A stretch of DNA of 29,399 nt from an uncultured Collinsella sp. (GCA_900751665.1 CAADSV010000140.1:1-29399), one strand, 5' to 3'; counted from the stretch's first letter, positions 7,841-15,626 are shown. The notes: a model not told the origin generated them from the sequence alone. Made by a program: numbers and translations.

Positions 7841-8626
7841 ATGACCGAAGCCGCTGTTGAAACCTACGACACCACGACTAGAGGCGCCGCCTCGATGGCA
7901 GCCTATCGCGCCGTTCGTATCCTGCAGCTCTTGAGCGAAAACACCGGCGAGGACAAGGCCATGCTTTCCGATGAGTTGATCCGGCGCCTCGCCCATCCCG
8001 ACGACCCCGCCCGCATGCCCATCTCGGCGGCGCGGCGCAGCATCTACACCGCCATCTCCGCGCTTCGCCATGCCGGATACGAAATTGAGTACAAACGCGG
8101 CGTGGGCTACAAACTTCTTACCCGCCCGCTCACCGATGAAGAGATCATCCGGCTCCACGGTATGGTCATGCGCAACCGCTCCACGCCTATCGCTATCCGC
8201 AAGAGCATAGCGCAGCACTTAGTTGCCATGGCGAGCGCCGACGTTCGCGGCTACCTCGATACACCCGAACCCGCTCCAAGCGCAGGCAGCAAGGCTACCA
8301 AGGCAACGCGCACGCCCATCAAGCGCATCGACACGTGCGAACTCGTCGAGCAGGCCATCGACCACGGAACCACGGTGAGTTTTGATATTTCGAGCGTTAC
8401 GACACGTGGCGAAACCGAAGCAGCACGGATGACACTCCGTCCCTTTGCCATCAAGCAACGAGACGGCATCTCGTATTTGCTGGGAACGGTCTATGACGCC
8501 CGAGGCGCCGATGACACGCTGCGTACCGTAGAGATTGGCCGCATGAGAAACGTCACCACACGTCTCCTCGACGGCAAGAAGCTTTTCGCCGCCCTGGACG
8601 AGGAGGAGGACGCCTCCGCTGCATAA
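7841..8626 (+). CDS. HTH/WYL-domain transcriptional regulator
   Basis: This 261-residue protein starts with a winged-helix region (residues ~15-95: AAYRAVRILQLLSENTGEDKA, shortened, then SAARRSIYTAISALRHAGYEIEY and GVGYKL), typical of DeoR/YafY-type regulators. The C-terminal half (~165-250) reads as a WYL-like sensor domain: FDISSVTTRG, MTLRPFAIKQRDGISYLLGTVYD and RTVEIGRMRNV. The aromatic-YL signature appears as ISYLLG. WYL domains bind nucleotides, nucleic acid or other ligands; the ligand here is unknown. The ATG at 7841 is used because AGGA lies ten bases upstream; the in-frame GTG at 7832 would be one base from it. The hairpin over the ribosome site suggests translational or auto-control. 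No target gene is obvious. Confidence 0.82.
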   Translation: MTEAAVETYDTTTRGAASMAAYRAVRILQLLSENTGEDKAMLSDELIRRLAHPDDPARMPISAARRSIYTAISALRHAGYEIEYKRGVGYKLLTRPLTDEEIIRLHGMVMRNRSTPIAIRKSIAQHLVAMASADVRGYLDTPEPAPSAGSKATKATRTPIKRIDTCELVEQAIDHGTTVSFDISSVTTRGETEAARMTLRPFAIKQRDGISYLLGTVYDARGADDTLRTVEIGRMRNVTTRLLDGKKLFAALDEEEDASAA

Positions 8627-8695
8627 GACCCTCCGCCGCCCATTCGACTACCCGTACCGCCCATCCGATTCTGTATTAAAAAACCCGCCAAGTTA

Positions 8696-8723
8696 TTGTA
8701 AAAATGGACATCCGCGCTACTAT
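8696..8723 (+). promoter_or_regulatory. Promoter of the ABC importer operon
   Basis: TTGTAA (8696-8701) and TACTAT (8718-8723) are 16 bases apart; TATAGT at 8721 is an alternative -10. Confidence 0.5.
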
Positions 8724-8732
8724 AGTTCCACT

Positions 8733-8751
8733 TGCACTTTGTTTGAGTGCA
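8733..8751 (+). promoter_or_regulatory. Dyad in the leader of the ABC importer operon
   Basis: TGCACT (8733-8738) and AGTGCA (8746-8751) form an exact dyad around a 7-base centre. It lies just past the predicted transcription start, where an operator or a leader hairpin could act. No T-box or leader peptide is seen. Confidence 0.4.
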
Positions 8752-8786
8752 GTGTTTCCAGCCATTTCTATACTGGGGGTAACGAT

Positions 8787-9767
8787 ATGAAGGACATCAC
8801 CATCAGCCGCAGGAGCCTTCTGGTATCTGCTGGCCTGCTCGCGCTCGCTCCGCTCGCCGGATGCGGCGGCAACTCTGGTTCCGGCTCTGCTGCCGCCGGT
8901 TCCGACTACACCATCGGCGTTCTGCAGCTCACCGAGCACTCCGCACTCGATGCCGCCAACGACGGCTTTGTCAAGGCCATCAAGGAGAGCGGCCTTAAGG
9001 TCAAGATCGACCAGAAGAACGCCCAGAACGACCAGTCCACGTGTAAGTCCATTGCCGACAAATTTGTGGGCGATGGCGTCGACCTGATCTACGCCATCGC
9101 CACGCCCGCCGCACAGGCTGCTGCCGGTGCCACGGCGGATATCCCCATCGTGGGCTGCGCCATCACCGACTACGCCGCCTCCGGCCTGGTCCAGGACAAC
9201 GACAAGCCGGGTACCAACGTCACGGGCGCTTCCGACCTCACCCCGGTCGCCGAGCAACTCGAGATGATGCAGAAGGTCCTGCCCGACGTAAAGAAGGTCG
9301 GCCTGCTCTACTGCACCGCCGAGTCCAACTCCGACGTCCAGATCAAGGCCGCCAAGAAGGAGCTCGACAAGCTGGGCCTCCAGTACACTGACTTCACCGT
9401 CTCGAGCTCCAACGAGATTCAGTCCGTCGTCGAGTCTGCCGTGGGCAAGGTCGATGCGCTGTACTCCCCCACCGACAACACCATCGCCGCGGGTGCCTCG
9501 CAGGTCGGCCAGATCTGCAAGGAGAACAAGCTCCCCTTCGTGACTGGCGAGGAGGGTATGTGTAAGGCCGGCGGCCTGTTCACCCTCTCCATCAACTATG
9601 AGGACCTGGGCTACGCCGCGGGCGAGATGGCCGTTAAGATCCTGAAGGGCGAGGCCAAGCCCGAGGATATGCCAATCAAGCATCTCTCGAGCAAGGACCT
9701 GGTCGTCGTCAAGAACGACGAGATGGCCGAGGCTCTGGGCATCGACCTTTCCGCTCTGGACGAGTAG
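8787..9767 (+). CDS. ABC transporter substrate-binding lipoprotein (TrpX-like)
   Basis: This 326-residue protein has a basic N-terminus, a hydrophobic stretch and a lipobox LAPLAGC, so Cys26 should be lipid-modified and the protein anchored outside the membrane. After a Ser/Gly/Ala linker it follows the ABC_sub_bind family (PF04392, TrpX/YtrF-like): TIGVLQLTEHSALDAANDGF, AQNDQSTCKSIADKFVGD, DLIYAIATPAAQAAAGAT, GASDLTPVAEQLEMMQKVLP and YSPTDNTIAAGA. In Firmicutes related systems are linked to tryptophan or tyrosine uptake, but the ligand cannot be read from sequence. ATG at 8787 follows GGGGGTAACGAT. It is the first gene of a three-gene importer, with permease and ATPase downstream beyond an attenuating hairpin. 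Confidence 0.93.
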   Translation: MKDITISRRSLLVSAGLLALAPLAGCGGNSGSGSAAAGSDYTIGVLQLTEHSALDAANDGFVKAIKESGLKVKIDQKNAQNDQSTCKSIADKFVGDGVDLIYAIATPAAQAAAGATADIPIVGCAITDYAASGLVQDNDKPGTNVTGASDLTPVAEQLEMMQKVLPDVKKVGLLYCTAESNSDVQIKAAKKELDKLGLQYTDFTVSSSNEIQSVVESAVGKVDALYSPTDNTIAAGASQVGQICKENKLPFVTGEEGMCKAGGLFTLSINYEDLGYAAGEMAVKILKGEAKPEDMPIKHLSSKDLVVVKNDEMAEALGIDLSALDE

Positions 9768-9835
9768 CGCCATGCGCGGTAACGCGTCTAGGGCCCGCAC
9801 GCGCGCCACAGCCGCGTTATTCAATATCTGAGCTA

Positions 9836-9877
9836 CAGGGGCGGGCGCTGTAGACCGGCGTCCGCCCTGCTTGTTTC
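9836..9877 (+). terminator. Attenuating hairpin between binding protein and permease
   Basis: CAGGGGCGGGCGC and GCGTCCGCCCTG (about 9836-9869) pair with one bulge and one mismatch, followed by CTTGTTT. Partial termination here would leave more binding protein than membrane components, a common arrangement in ABC operons. Confidence 0.55.
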
Positions 9878-9971
9878 AGGTAAAACAAAACGTCTGTCCG
9901 CAGCTCTTTTATACATTGTTACCGCTATTATGGAAAATCACGTGTCCACCCTATTCTAGGAGGTATGAAGC

Positions 9972-10895
9972 ATGCTCATTGCATTGCAGGGCGCCGTTTC
10001 GCAGGGCGTCCTCTGGGGCATTATGGTGCTTGGCGTGTTTATCACGTTCCGCCTGCTCGACATTCCCGATATGACCTGCGACGGCAGCTTTGCCCTCGGC
10101 GGCTGCGTCTGCGCTGTGCTCATCGTCAATAACAACGTCGACCCGCTGTTCGCCGTGCTGGCCGGTATGTGCGCCGGCGCCATCGCGGGCGCCGTCACGG
10201 GCATTTTGACCACCGTCTTTGAGATTCCTGCGATCCTCGCCGGAATCCTCACCCAGATCAGCCTGTGGTCCATCAACCTGCGCATCATGGGCAAGTCCAA
10301 TACGCCCATTCTTGCCAAAGGCACCGTGTTCTCGGCCGTCAGCAATATGACCGGTCTGCCGCAGTCCACCGTTGCCATCATCTTGGGCATCCTGCTCGCC
10401 GTGGCTATCGTTGCCATCCTGTATTGGTTCTTTGGCACCGAGATCGGCTCGGCGCTGCGAGCCACCGGCAACAACGAGTACATGATCCGCGCTCTGGGCG
10501 TCAACACCAACTCCACCAAGATGATCGCCCTCGTGCTCTCCAACGCCCTCATCGGCCTTTCGGGCGCGCTCATCTGCCAGAGCCAAAAGTATGCCGACAT
10601 TGGTATGGGCACCGGTGCCATCGTTATCGGTCTTGCCGCCATTGTTATCGGCGAGGTGCTCGGCCGTCTGCTGCCCGGCGGCCTCACGCAGTTTAGCGTC
10701 CGTCTTGCCTCCGCCGTCTTTGGCTCCGTGGTGTACTTCCTTATCCGCGCCATCGTGCTGCAGTTGGGCATGGACGCCAACGACATGAAGCTGCTCTCCG
10801 CCGTAATTGTCGCTGTGGCCCTGTGCGTGCCCGTGGTTTGGGAGCGCTATAAGCTCCGCAGCTCCTACACGAAGGGGGATGAGGCAGATGCTTAA
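9972..10895 (+). CDS. ABC transporter permease (TrpY-like)
   Basis: This 307-residue membrane protein has about eight hydrophobic segments and the signature of the BPD_transp_2 (branched-chain/TrpY) permease group: an early FRLLDIPDMTCDGSFALGG, then NTPILAKG, a cytoplasmic loop EIGSALRATGNNEYMIRALG that contacts the ATPase, and ALIGLSGALICQSQKYADIGMG. The start at 9972 follows CTAGGAGGTATGAAGC. Its last codons overlap the ATPase start by 8 bases, which indicates coupled translation. Together with the preceding lipoprotein and following ATPase it forms one importer. Substrate is most likely an amino acid or similar small molecule (inference from family). Confidence 0.93.
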   Translation: MLIALQGAVSQGVLWGIMVLGVFITFRLLDIPDMTCDGSFALGGCVCAVLIVNNNVDPLFAVLAGMCAGAIAGAVTGILTTVFEIPAILAGILTQISLWSINLRIMGKSNTPILAKGTVFSAVSNMTGLPQSTVAIILGILLAVAIVAILYWFFGTEIGSALRATGNNEYMIRALGVNTNSTKMIALVLSNALIGLSGALICQSQKYADIGMGTGAIVIGLAAIVIGEVLGRLLPGGLTQFSVRLASAVFGSVVYFLIRAIVLQLGMDANDMKLLSAVIVAVALCVPVVWERYKLRSSYTKGDEADA

Positions 10896-11682
10896 GCTCT
10901 CGCACGTCAAGAAGACCTTTAACAAGGGCACCGTCACCGAGAAGCGCGCGCTCACCGGCGTCGACCTCACCCTGAATGACGGCGACTTTGTAACCGTGAT
11001 CGGCGGCAACGGCGCCGGCAAGTCCACGCTGCTCAACATGATCGCCGGCGTGTACCCGCTCGATTCGGGCGTTATTGAGCTCGACGGCACCGACATCTCG
11101 CGCCTGAGCGAGTCGCAGCGCGCCAAGTACCTGGGCCGCGTGTTTCAGGACCCCATGCGTGGTACCGCTGCCGACATGCAGATCGCCGAGAACCTGGCCC
11201 TCGCCAAGCGTCGCGGCCAGCGTCGCGGCCTTTCGTGGGGCGTCACCAAGGCCGAGAAAGATGAGTACGTTGAGCTGCTCAAGCGCCTGGACCTTGGTCT
11301 GGACACGCGTCTCAACGCCAAGGTCGGCCTGCTCTCGGGCGGCCAGCGCCAGGCACTCACCCTGCTGATGGCCACGCTCACCAGGCCGCGCCTGCTGCTG
11401 CTCGACGAGCACACCGCGGCCCTCGACCCCAAGACGGCCTCTAAGGTGCTCAACCTGACCGAGGAGATCGTCGACGAGAACCACCTGACCACGCTCATGG
11501 TCACGCACAACATGAACGACGCCATCCGTCTGGGCAACCGTCTGATCATGATGCACGAAGGCCACGTGATCTACGACGTGGCGGGCGATGAGAAGAAGTC
11601 GCTCACCGTAGCCGACCTGCTGCAGAAGTTCGAGGAGGTCTCGGGCGGCGAGCTCGCCAACGACCGCATGCTGCTGAGCTAA
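10888..11682 (+). CDS. ABC transporter ATP-binding protein (TrpZ-like)
   Basis: This 264-residue ATPase powers the importer from the cytoplasmic side. It shows Walker A GGNGAGKST (~39-47), the Q-loop VFQDPMRG, the signature LSGGQRQALTLLMA, Walker B LLLLDEHTAALDP and the switch His in VTHNMNDA. The signature is the canonical LSGGQ. The ATG at 10888 overlaps the permease stop; GAAGGGGG lies ten bases upstream. An in-frame ATG three codons earlier (10879) is too close to that site. The ORF ends directly before two terminator-like hairpins, so it closes the operon. Residues REP-like RRGQRRGLSWG after the Q-loop form a basic insertion that is common in this subgroup as far as I recall. Confidence 0.95.
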   Translation: MLKLSHVKKTFNKGTVTEKRALTGVDLTLNDGDFVTVIGGNGAGKSTLLNMIAGVYPLDSGVIELDGTDISRLSESQRAKYLGRVFQDPMRGTAADMQIAENLALAKRRGQRRGLSWGVTKAEKDEYVELLKRLDLGLDTRLNAKVGLLSGGQRQALTLLMATLTRPRLLLLDEHTAALDPKTASKVLNLTEEIVDENHLTTLMVTHNMNDAIRLGNRLIMMHEGHVIYDVAGDEKKSLTVADLLQKFEEVSGGELANDRMLLS

Positions 11683-11722
11683 AACCTGCCAAAAAGGGAC
11701 AGGTTTATTTTGGTAGGTTTTA
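11681..11722 (+). terminator. Terminator of the ABC operon, GGGACAG family
   Basis: AAAACCTGCCAAAA (11681-11694) and TTTTGGTAGGTTTT (11708-11721) pair with one mismatch around a loop containing GGGACAGG. Three other hairpins in the window share the design (11737, 12785, 15503). Confidence 0.75.
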
Positions 11723-11736
11723 TCTGCGCAAACGTC

Positions 11737-11776
11737 AAAACCGCCGCAAAGGGACAGACGCCCTTGCGGCGGTTTT
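11737..11776 (+). terminator. Second terminator, GGGACAG family
   Basis: AAAACCGCCGCAA-GGG (11737-11753) pairs with CCC-TTGCGGCGGTTTT (11761-11776) around the loop ACAGACG. It directly follows the first one, so the ABC operon ends in tandem terminators. Confidence 0.8.
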
Positions 11777-11839
11777 CGCATATTATGTCGATAATCCAGC
11801 GTCAGCAGGAACTACTGGTTAAGGACTAAGGAAACTGCC

Positions 11840-11940
11840 ACGAGAAGCTCTCTTCCCCGTCTCGCCTTGACCGCCGCACTCCTTGCCGGCGTGCTCGCCG
11901 GCGCCCCAGCTTACGCCACCGCGGCCACCCCATCTCAAGT
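11840..11940 (+). pseudogene. Remnant of a secreted-protein gene (signal peptide only)
   Basis: Read from 11840 the frame gives RSSLPRLALTAALLAGVL then AGAPAYATAA, a textbook Sec signal peptide with an AYA cleavage site. It begins at an ACG where an ATG is expected, seven bases after a good ribosome site AAGGA (11828-11832), so the start looks mutated. About 30 bases after the cleavage site the reading runs into a terminator hairpin and then into the ribosome site of mscS. The simplest reading is a gene that lost its start codon and its mature part by deletion. It could also be chance, or a very short secreted peptide with a rare start. Confidence 0.4.
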
Positions 11941-11945
11941 TATCG

Positions 11946-11975
11946 GCCCGTCCGATGTGATCGGACGGGCTTCTT
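11946..11975 (+). terminator. Terminator between the gene remnant and mscS
   Basis: GCCCGTCCGAT (11946-11956) pairs perfectly with ATCGGACGGGC (11960-11970) around a 3-base loop, followed by TTCTT. Confidence 0.7.
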
Positions 11976-12018
11976 GGTGGGTATCATGGTTGGACGATCA
12001 TAAGGAGGTTTTCCCTAC

Positions 12019-12786
12019 ATGGAATTGTTTGAGCCGATTCTTCATTTCTTTGAGCAACGGTGGGTCCACAACATCATCTGGGCCGTCATCTTGGCGATAG
12101 GCACCGCCGTCGCCGCCAAGGTCGTATCCAAGACCCTGAACCATCTGCTTAACCGAGACGATAACCCGCTTCCGGCATCGAGTATCTTCATCAACATCGC
12201 GCGCGCCGTCATCTGGATGATCGGCGGCAGCTTTATCCTCGACAACTGCTTTGGCATTAACGCAAACGCGCTCGTCGCCGCTCTTGGCGTCGGCGGCATC
12301 GCCATCTCGCTCGGCTTTCAGGACACGCTATCAAACCTTATCGGCGGCATGCAGGTGACCTTTATGGGCATCATCAAACCCGGCGACAATATCGAGGTCG
12401 GCGGTGTGTCGGGCGTGGTCCAAGACATCACTTGGCGCCATACAACGATTGAGGATGCCTGTGGACAGACCATCATTGTGCCCAACTCCAACATCTCCAA
12501 GAACACGCTCGTGCATTTGATGCCCTTTGGACGCGTGGCCGTGCCCGTTGCCGTAAAGGACACGTCTAAGTGGGCTTCCCTTGACGCGCTGGCAGACGAG
12601 CTCACGAGCGCAACCAAAACGGCCGTCTCGCCCATCTCGGGCTTTGACAAGGAGCCCTACGTGCTCTTTAGCGAAATCGGCGACTTTGGCATCAAAGGAA
12701 AGATCATCTTTATCGTCAGCGACGACAGCACTACTTTCACGGCAGCCGACGCCTGCATCCGTGCCATCGCCCCCATCATCGCCTAA
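12019..12786 (+). CDS. mscS: Small-conductance mechanosensitive channel, MscS family
   Basis: This 255-residue membrane protein should release solutes on hypo-osmotic shock. The N-terminus has two hydrophobic helices (~17-35 and ~58-78). The pore helix TM3 is clear: NALVAALGVGGIAISLGFQD followed by TLSNLIGGMQV. The beta domain follows with PGDNIEVGGVSGVVQDITWR, TIIVPNSNISKN and a C-terminal alpha/beta part. Start is the ATG at 12019, with AAGGAGG ten bases upstream. It is a short MscS, about the E. coli size, without the extra N-terminal helices of MscK-like channels. It is a single-gene unit between terminators. Confidence 0.93.
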   Translation: MELFEPILHFFEQRWVHNIIWAVILAIGTAVAAKVVSKTLNHLLNRDDNPLPASSIFINIARAVIWMIGGSFILDNCFGINANALVAALGVGGIAISLGFQDTLSNLIGGMQVTFMGIIKPGDNIEVGGVSGVVQDITWRHTTIEDACGQTIIVPNSNISKNTLVHLMPFGRVAVPVAVKDTSKWASLDALADELTSATKTAVSPISGFDKEPYVLFSEIGDFGIKGKIIFIVSDDSTTFTAADACIRAIAPIIA

Positions 12787-12823
12787 CCCGCCAAAAAGGG
12801 ACAGGCACCTTTGTGGTGGTTTT
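12785..12823 (+). terminator. Terminator of mscS, GGGACAG family
   Basis: AACCCGCCAAAAAGG (12785-12799) pairs with CCTTTGTGGTGGTT (12808-12821) around GACAGGCA, followed by TTTC. It starts inside the mscS stop codon. Confidence 0.8.
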
Positions 12824-12877
12824 CATTCGTGGTACCATGGTTCATATAGTTGTTTAAACGACTAAGGGAGCAACATC

Positions 12878-14794
12878 ATGGAAGAGGCCTATCGTCAAGC
12901 ACGCAAGCGCGGCGAGCAGGGACGCCGTCGCGCCATCAGCCAAAGCGAGCACCCGTACCTTACGGACCTCGACAGCCTCGTTGCCCAGCTCCCCTTAGGT
13001 CAGCGAGAGAATGTCGGCCTAAGGGATATTCCGCTCGAAATGGTCGTCGGCACAGTCACCAAAGGCCGTCAGTCCGCCTTTTCATGCAACTTTATGCCCC
13101 TGCTGCCGTTTAACACTGAGTTCGCCCGCAAGTGGTCCAACCTCTACGACATCCAGGTAACCGAGGGCTATCGCGATCCCATCATCGTCACCGAGTTCAT
13201 GCATCGGTTCTATGTCCAGGAAGGCAACAAACGCGTCAGTGTCCTCAAATTCCTGGACGCCCCGACGGTTTCGGCCAAGGTCACCCGTCTCTACCCCGGC
13301 ACATGGGATTCCGTCGAAAGCCGCCTGTACGGTGAGTTCTGCGCGTTTTGGCGCGTCTGCCCCCTATACGAGATCGAGTTCTCGCGTGAGGGAAGCTACG
13401 AAACGCTCGCCAAGATGCTCGGTCAGAACCTTATCGAAAAATGGCCGCAGAAAAAGGTCGACTACCTGCGCCACACCTTCCTGCTCTTTAAGCGTGCCTA
13501 CCTTCGCGCAGGCGGCGATCACCTGGACATTACGCCCGCCGACGCCATGCTCGTGTACCTCAATGTGTACAACCAGGACCGCCTGCTGGATACGCCGACG
13601 GATATCGTCGTAAACCGCCTGTGCAAGATTTGGCGCGAGCTGGTCATTGCCGGCAAAAATGACGAGGACAAGGTCGATCTCGTCGAAGCGCCGAGCGTCG
13701 ACGAGGAGGAGACGCCCGCCAAGTCCACCTCCGGCGTGCTCAACTTCTTTATGGGCAAGACTGTCTATTCGGCGGCCAACCCCCTGCGTATCGCCTTTAT
13801 CCATGAGTTCCCCTGTGCGGCGTCGAGCTGGGACAGTCTGCACGACCAAGGACGTCAGTATCTCGATGAGCACTTTGACGGTATCGTGCGCACCGAGGCG
13901 TTCGAGGACTGTCACGATCCGGACGTGTTCTACGCCGCCGTGGAAACGGCTGTCAAACATGGAGACAGCGTCATCTTCTCGACCTCGCACCGCCTGATGG
14001 AATACACGCTCAGAGCTGCCGTTGAGTATCCCCAGGTTCGGTTCCTTAACTGCTCTATCGGCCTTCCCCACCAAAGCGTTCGTTCGTACTTTGGCAAAAT
14101 GTACGAGGCCAAGTTCCTCCTGGGCGCCCTTGCCGCCAGCATGGCGGACAACCATCGCATCGGCTACCACGCGTCGGTCTTCGCATCCGGCGCGCTCAGC
14201 GAGATCAATGCCTTTGCCATCGGCGCCTCGCTGCTCGACCCCCGCGCGCAAATTATCCTCACCTGGGGCGATGTGCCCGCCGGCGGTCTTGCCGAGGCCA
14301 TGTGCCGCGAAGGCGTGAGCGTCATGACCGGCGCTGACATGTCAAAGTCGCTCGAAGACCCCACGGCCTACGGACTCCACCGCCTGGTCGATGGCAAGGT
14401 TTCCGGCATCGCCATGCCGGTATGGAACTGGGGCCGTTACTACGAGCTCATCGTTCGCAGCCTTCTGCACGGCACGTGGGACGAGACCAGCGATGACAAC
14501 CAAGTGCGCGCCGTCAACTACTGGTACGGCATGAGCTCGGGCGTCATCGACATTCGCTACGCTCCGGGCCTACCCTACCAGACGCGCAAACTCGTGCAGT
14601 TGCTCCGCAACGGCATTGTCGAGGGATCCATCAACCCCTTTGGCGGCGAGCTCCACAGCCAGAACGGCGTGGTACAGATCGAAGGCTTCCCTCCGCTGCC
14701 GAGCACGCAGATTGTCGAGATGAATTGGCTGGCGGACAACGTGGTGGGCACCATTCCGCAGCTCGACAATGAGCCGGGAGTTACCGCCCTATGA
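12878..14794 (+). CDS. Cytosolic fusion of a ParB/Srx-like domain with a BMP/PnrA-type binding domain
   Basis: This 638-residue protein has no signal peptide or membrane segment. Residues ~45-140 look like a ParB/sulfiredoxin-fold domain: GLRDIPLEMVVGT, then YRDPIIVTEFMHRFYVQEGN and KRVSVLKFLDAPTVSAKVTR, where GNKR matches the GxHR-type motif. A helical part and an acidic linker (~260-290) follow. Residues ~302-545 resemble the BMP/PnrA/Med periplasmic-binding fold: LRIAFIHEF, SSWDSLHDQGRQYLDEHF, DSVIFSTSHRLMEYTLRAA, YEAKFLLGALAASMADNHRI and NAFAIGASLLDPRA. BMP proteins usually bind nucleosides outside the cell; a cytosolic copy would act as a sensor. The ATG follows AAGGGAGCAACATC. It overlaps the phosphoesterase gene by 4 bases (ATGA), so the two are one operon. 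Function unknown; domain calls are mine from motif reading. Confidence 0.8.
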   Translation: MEEAYRQARKRGEQGRRRAISQSEHPYLTDLDSLVAQLPLGQRENVGLRDIPLEMVVGTVTKGRQSAFSCNFMPLLPFNTEFARKWSNLYDIQVTEGYRDPIIVTEFMHRFYVQEGNKRVSVLKFLDAPTVSAKVTRLYPGTWDSVESRLYGEFCAFWRVCPLYEIEFSREGSYETLAKMLGQNLIEKWPQKKVDYLRHTFLLFKRAYLRAGGDHLDITPADAMLVYLNVYNQDRLLDTPTDIVVNRLCKIWRELVIAGKNDEDKVDLVEAPSVDEEETPAKSTSGVLNFFMGKTVYSAANPLRIAFIHEFPCAASSWDSLHDQGRQYLDEHFDGIVRTEAFEDCHDPDVFYAAVETAVKHGDSVIFSTSHRLMEYTLRAAVEYPQVRFLNCSIGLPHQSVRSYFGKMYEAKFLLGALAASMADNHRIGYHASVFASGALSEINAFAIGASLLDPRAQIILTWGDVPAGGLAEAMCREGVSVMTGADMSKSLEDPTAYGLHRLVDGKVSGIAMPVWNWGRYYELIVRSLLHGTWDETSDDNQVRAVNYWYGMSSGVIDIRYAPGLPYQTRKLVQLLRNGIVEGSINPFGGELHSQNGVVQIEGFPPLPSTQIVEMNWLADNVVGTIPQLDNEPGVTAL

Positions 14795-15501
14795 AGATCC
14801 TTGCCATAGCCGATACCGAAGAACGATGCCTTTGGGAGTGCTTTCGAAAGGAACGCTTTGAGGGCGTCGACCTGATTTTGTCCGCCGGCGATCTGGACCC
14901 GGACTATCTTGAGTTTTTGGTTACGGTCATCAACAAACCGCTCATCTACGTGCGTGGCAATCACGATGACCGCTACGCACGTCATGCACCGGGCGGATGT
15001 ATCTGCGTAGAAGACAGCGTGTACACGTACCGAGGGATTCGCATTGCGGGCCTTGGCGGGTCCATGCGTTATCGCGAAGGCGCCAACATGTACACCGAAC
15101 GCGAGATGTCCAAGCGCATGCGTAAGCTGTCGCGTAAGGTTAGGATGGTCGGCGGGTGCGACATTCTGCTTACCCATGCACCCGCCGCCGGTATGGGTGA
15201 TCTGGACGATCTGCCGCATCGAGGGTTTGAGTGCTTTAACACGGCGCTTGAGTCCTGGGGGGCCGACTACATGGTGCATGGGCATGTACACCAAAGCTAC
15301 GGTTACGATTTTCAGCGCAAGCGGCAGCATGAGTGTGGAACGACGATCATCAACGCCTGTGGCTATACGCAGTTTGAGCTCGACCAGACGCGCTACCCCA
15401 TCCGTGGCTGGCAGGCAGCCTGGCTCAATTCGCAAACCATGCGCCGCGAGCTCAAACGCCACGATGCCATCGAGTCCTCAACAGCCAGAACACCCTGGTA
15501 A
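14791..15501 (+). CDS. Calcineurin-like metallophosphoesterase
   Basis: This 236-residue cytosolic protein has the motif series of the YfcE/MPP group: AGDLDPDYL (motif II), VRGNHDDRY (III), LLTHAPA (IV) and VHGHVHQ (V). Motif I, normally D-x-H, reads IADTEER, so the usual metal-ligand His is Glu. This may alter metal choice or activity. The remaining ligands (Asp8, Asp of GDLD, Asn-His of GNHD, His of THAP, His-x-His) are present. Candidate substrates are cyclic nucleotides, dinucleotides or simple phosphodiesters; sequence alone does not decide. It overlaps the ParB-like/BMP gene by ATGA, which suggests that the binding protein and the enzyme act on related ligands (inference). Confidence 0.87.
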   Translation: MKILAIADTEERCLWECFRKERFEGVDLILSAGDLDPDYLEFLVTVINKPLIYVRGNHDDRYARHAPGGCICVEDSVYTYRGIRIAGLGGSMRYREGANMYTEREMSKRMRKLSRKVRMVGGCDILLTHAPAAGMGDLDDLPHRGFECFNTALESWGADYMVHGHVHQSYGYDFQRKRQHECGTTIINACGYTQFELDQTRYPIRGWQAAWLNSQTMRRELKRHDAIESSTARTPW

Positions 15502-15502
15502 C

Positions 15503-15540
15503 CACCACAAAGGGGAGACCGTCCCCTTTGTGGTGCTTTT
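15503..15540 (+). terminator. Terminator of the ParB-like/BMP-phosphoesterase operon
   Basis: CACCACAAAGGGGA (15503-15516) pairs perfectly with TCCCCTTTGTGGTG (15522-15535), followed by CTTTT. It belongs to the same hairpin family as those at 11681, 11737 and 12785. Confidence 0.9.
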
Positions 15541-15551
15541 GACGCGATAGC

Positions 15552-15591
15552 AAGAAACCCGGTCCTGCACAAGGCAGAACCGGGTTTCTTT
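15552..15591. terminator. Bidirectional terminator between convergent operons
   Basis: AAGAAACCCGGT (15552-15563) pairs perfectly with ACCGGGTTTCTT (15579-15590). The A-rich left and T-rich right arms allow it to end transcription of the rplA operon (minus) and of the phosphoesterase operon (plus). Confidence 0.85.
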
Positions 15592-15626
15592 AGCAATGCT
15601 TGCTTTGCTCAGGCAGTAACTAGCAG

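Noticed and set aside
8676..9824. A 382-codon minus-strand frame over the lipoprotein gene
   Set aside because: Shadow of the ABC substrate-binding gene; low-complexity Val/Leu/Gly/Asp composition and no ribosome site.
11785..11829. A 14-codon frame MSIIQRQQELLVKD before mscS
   Set aside because: No ribosome site and no sign of coding beyond chance; not called as a gene.
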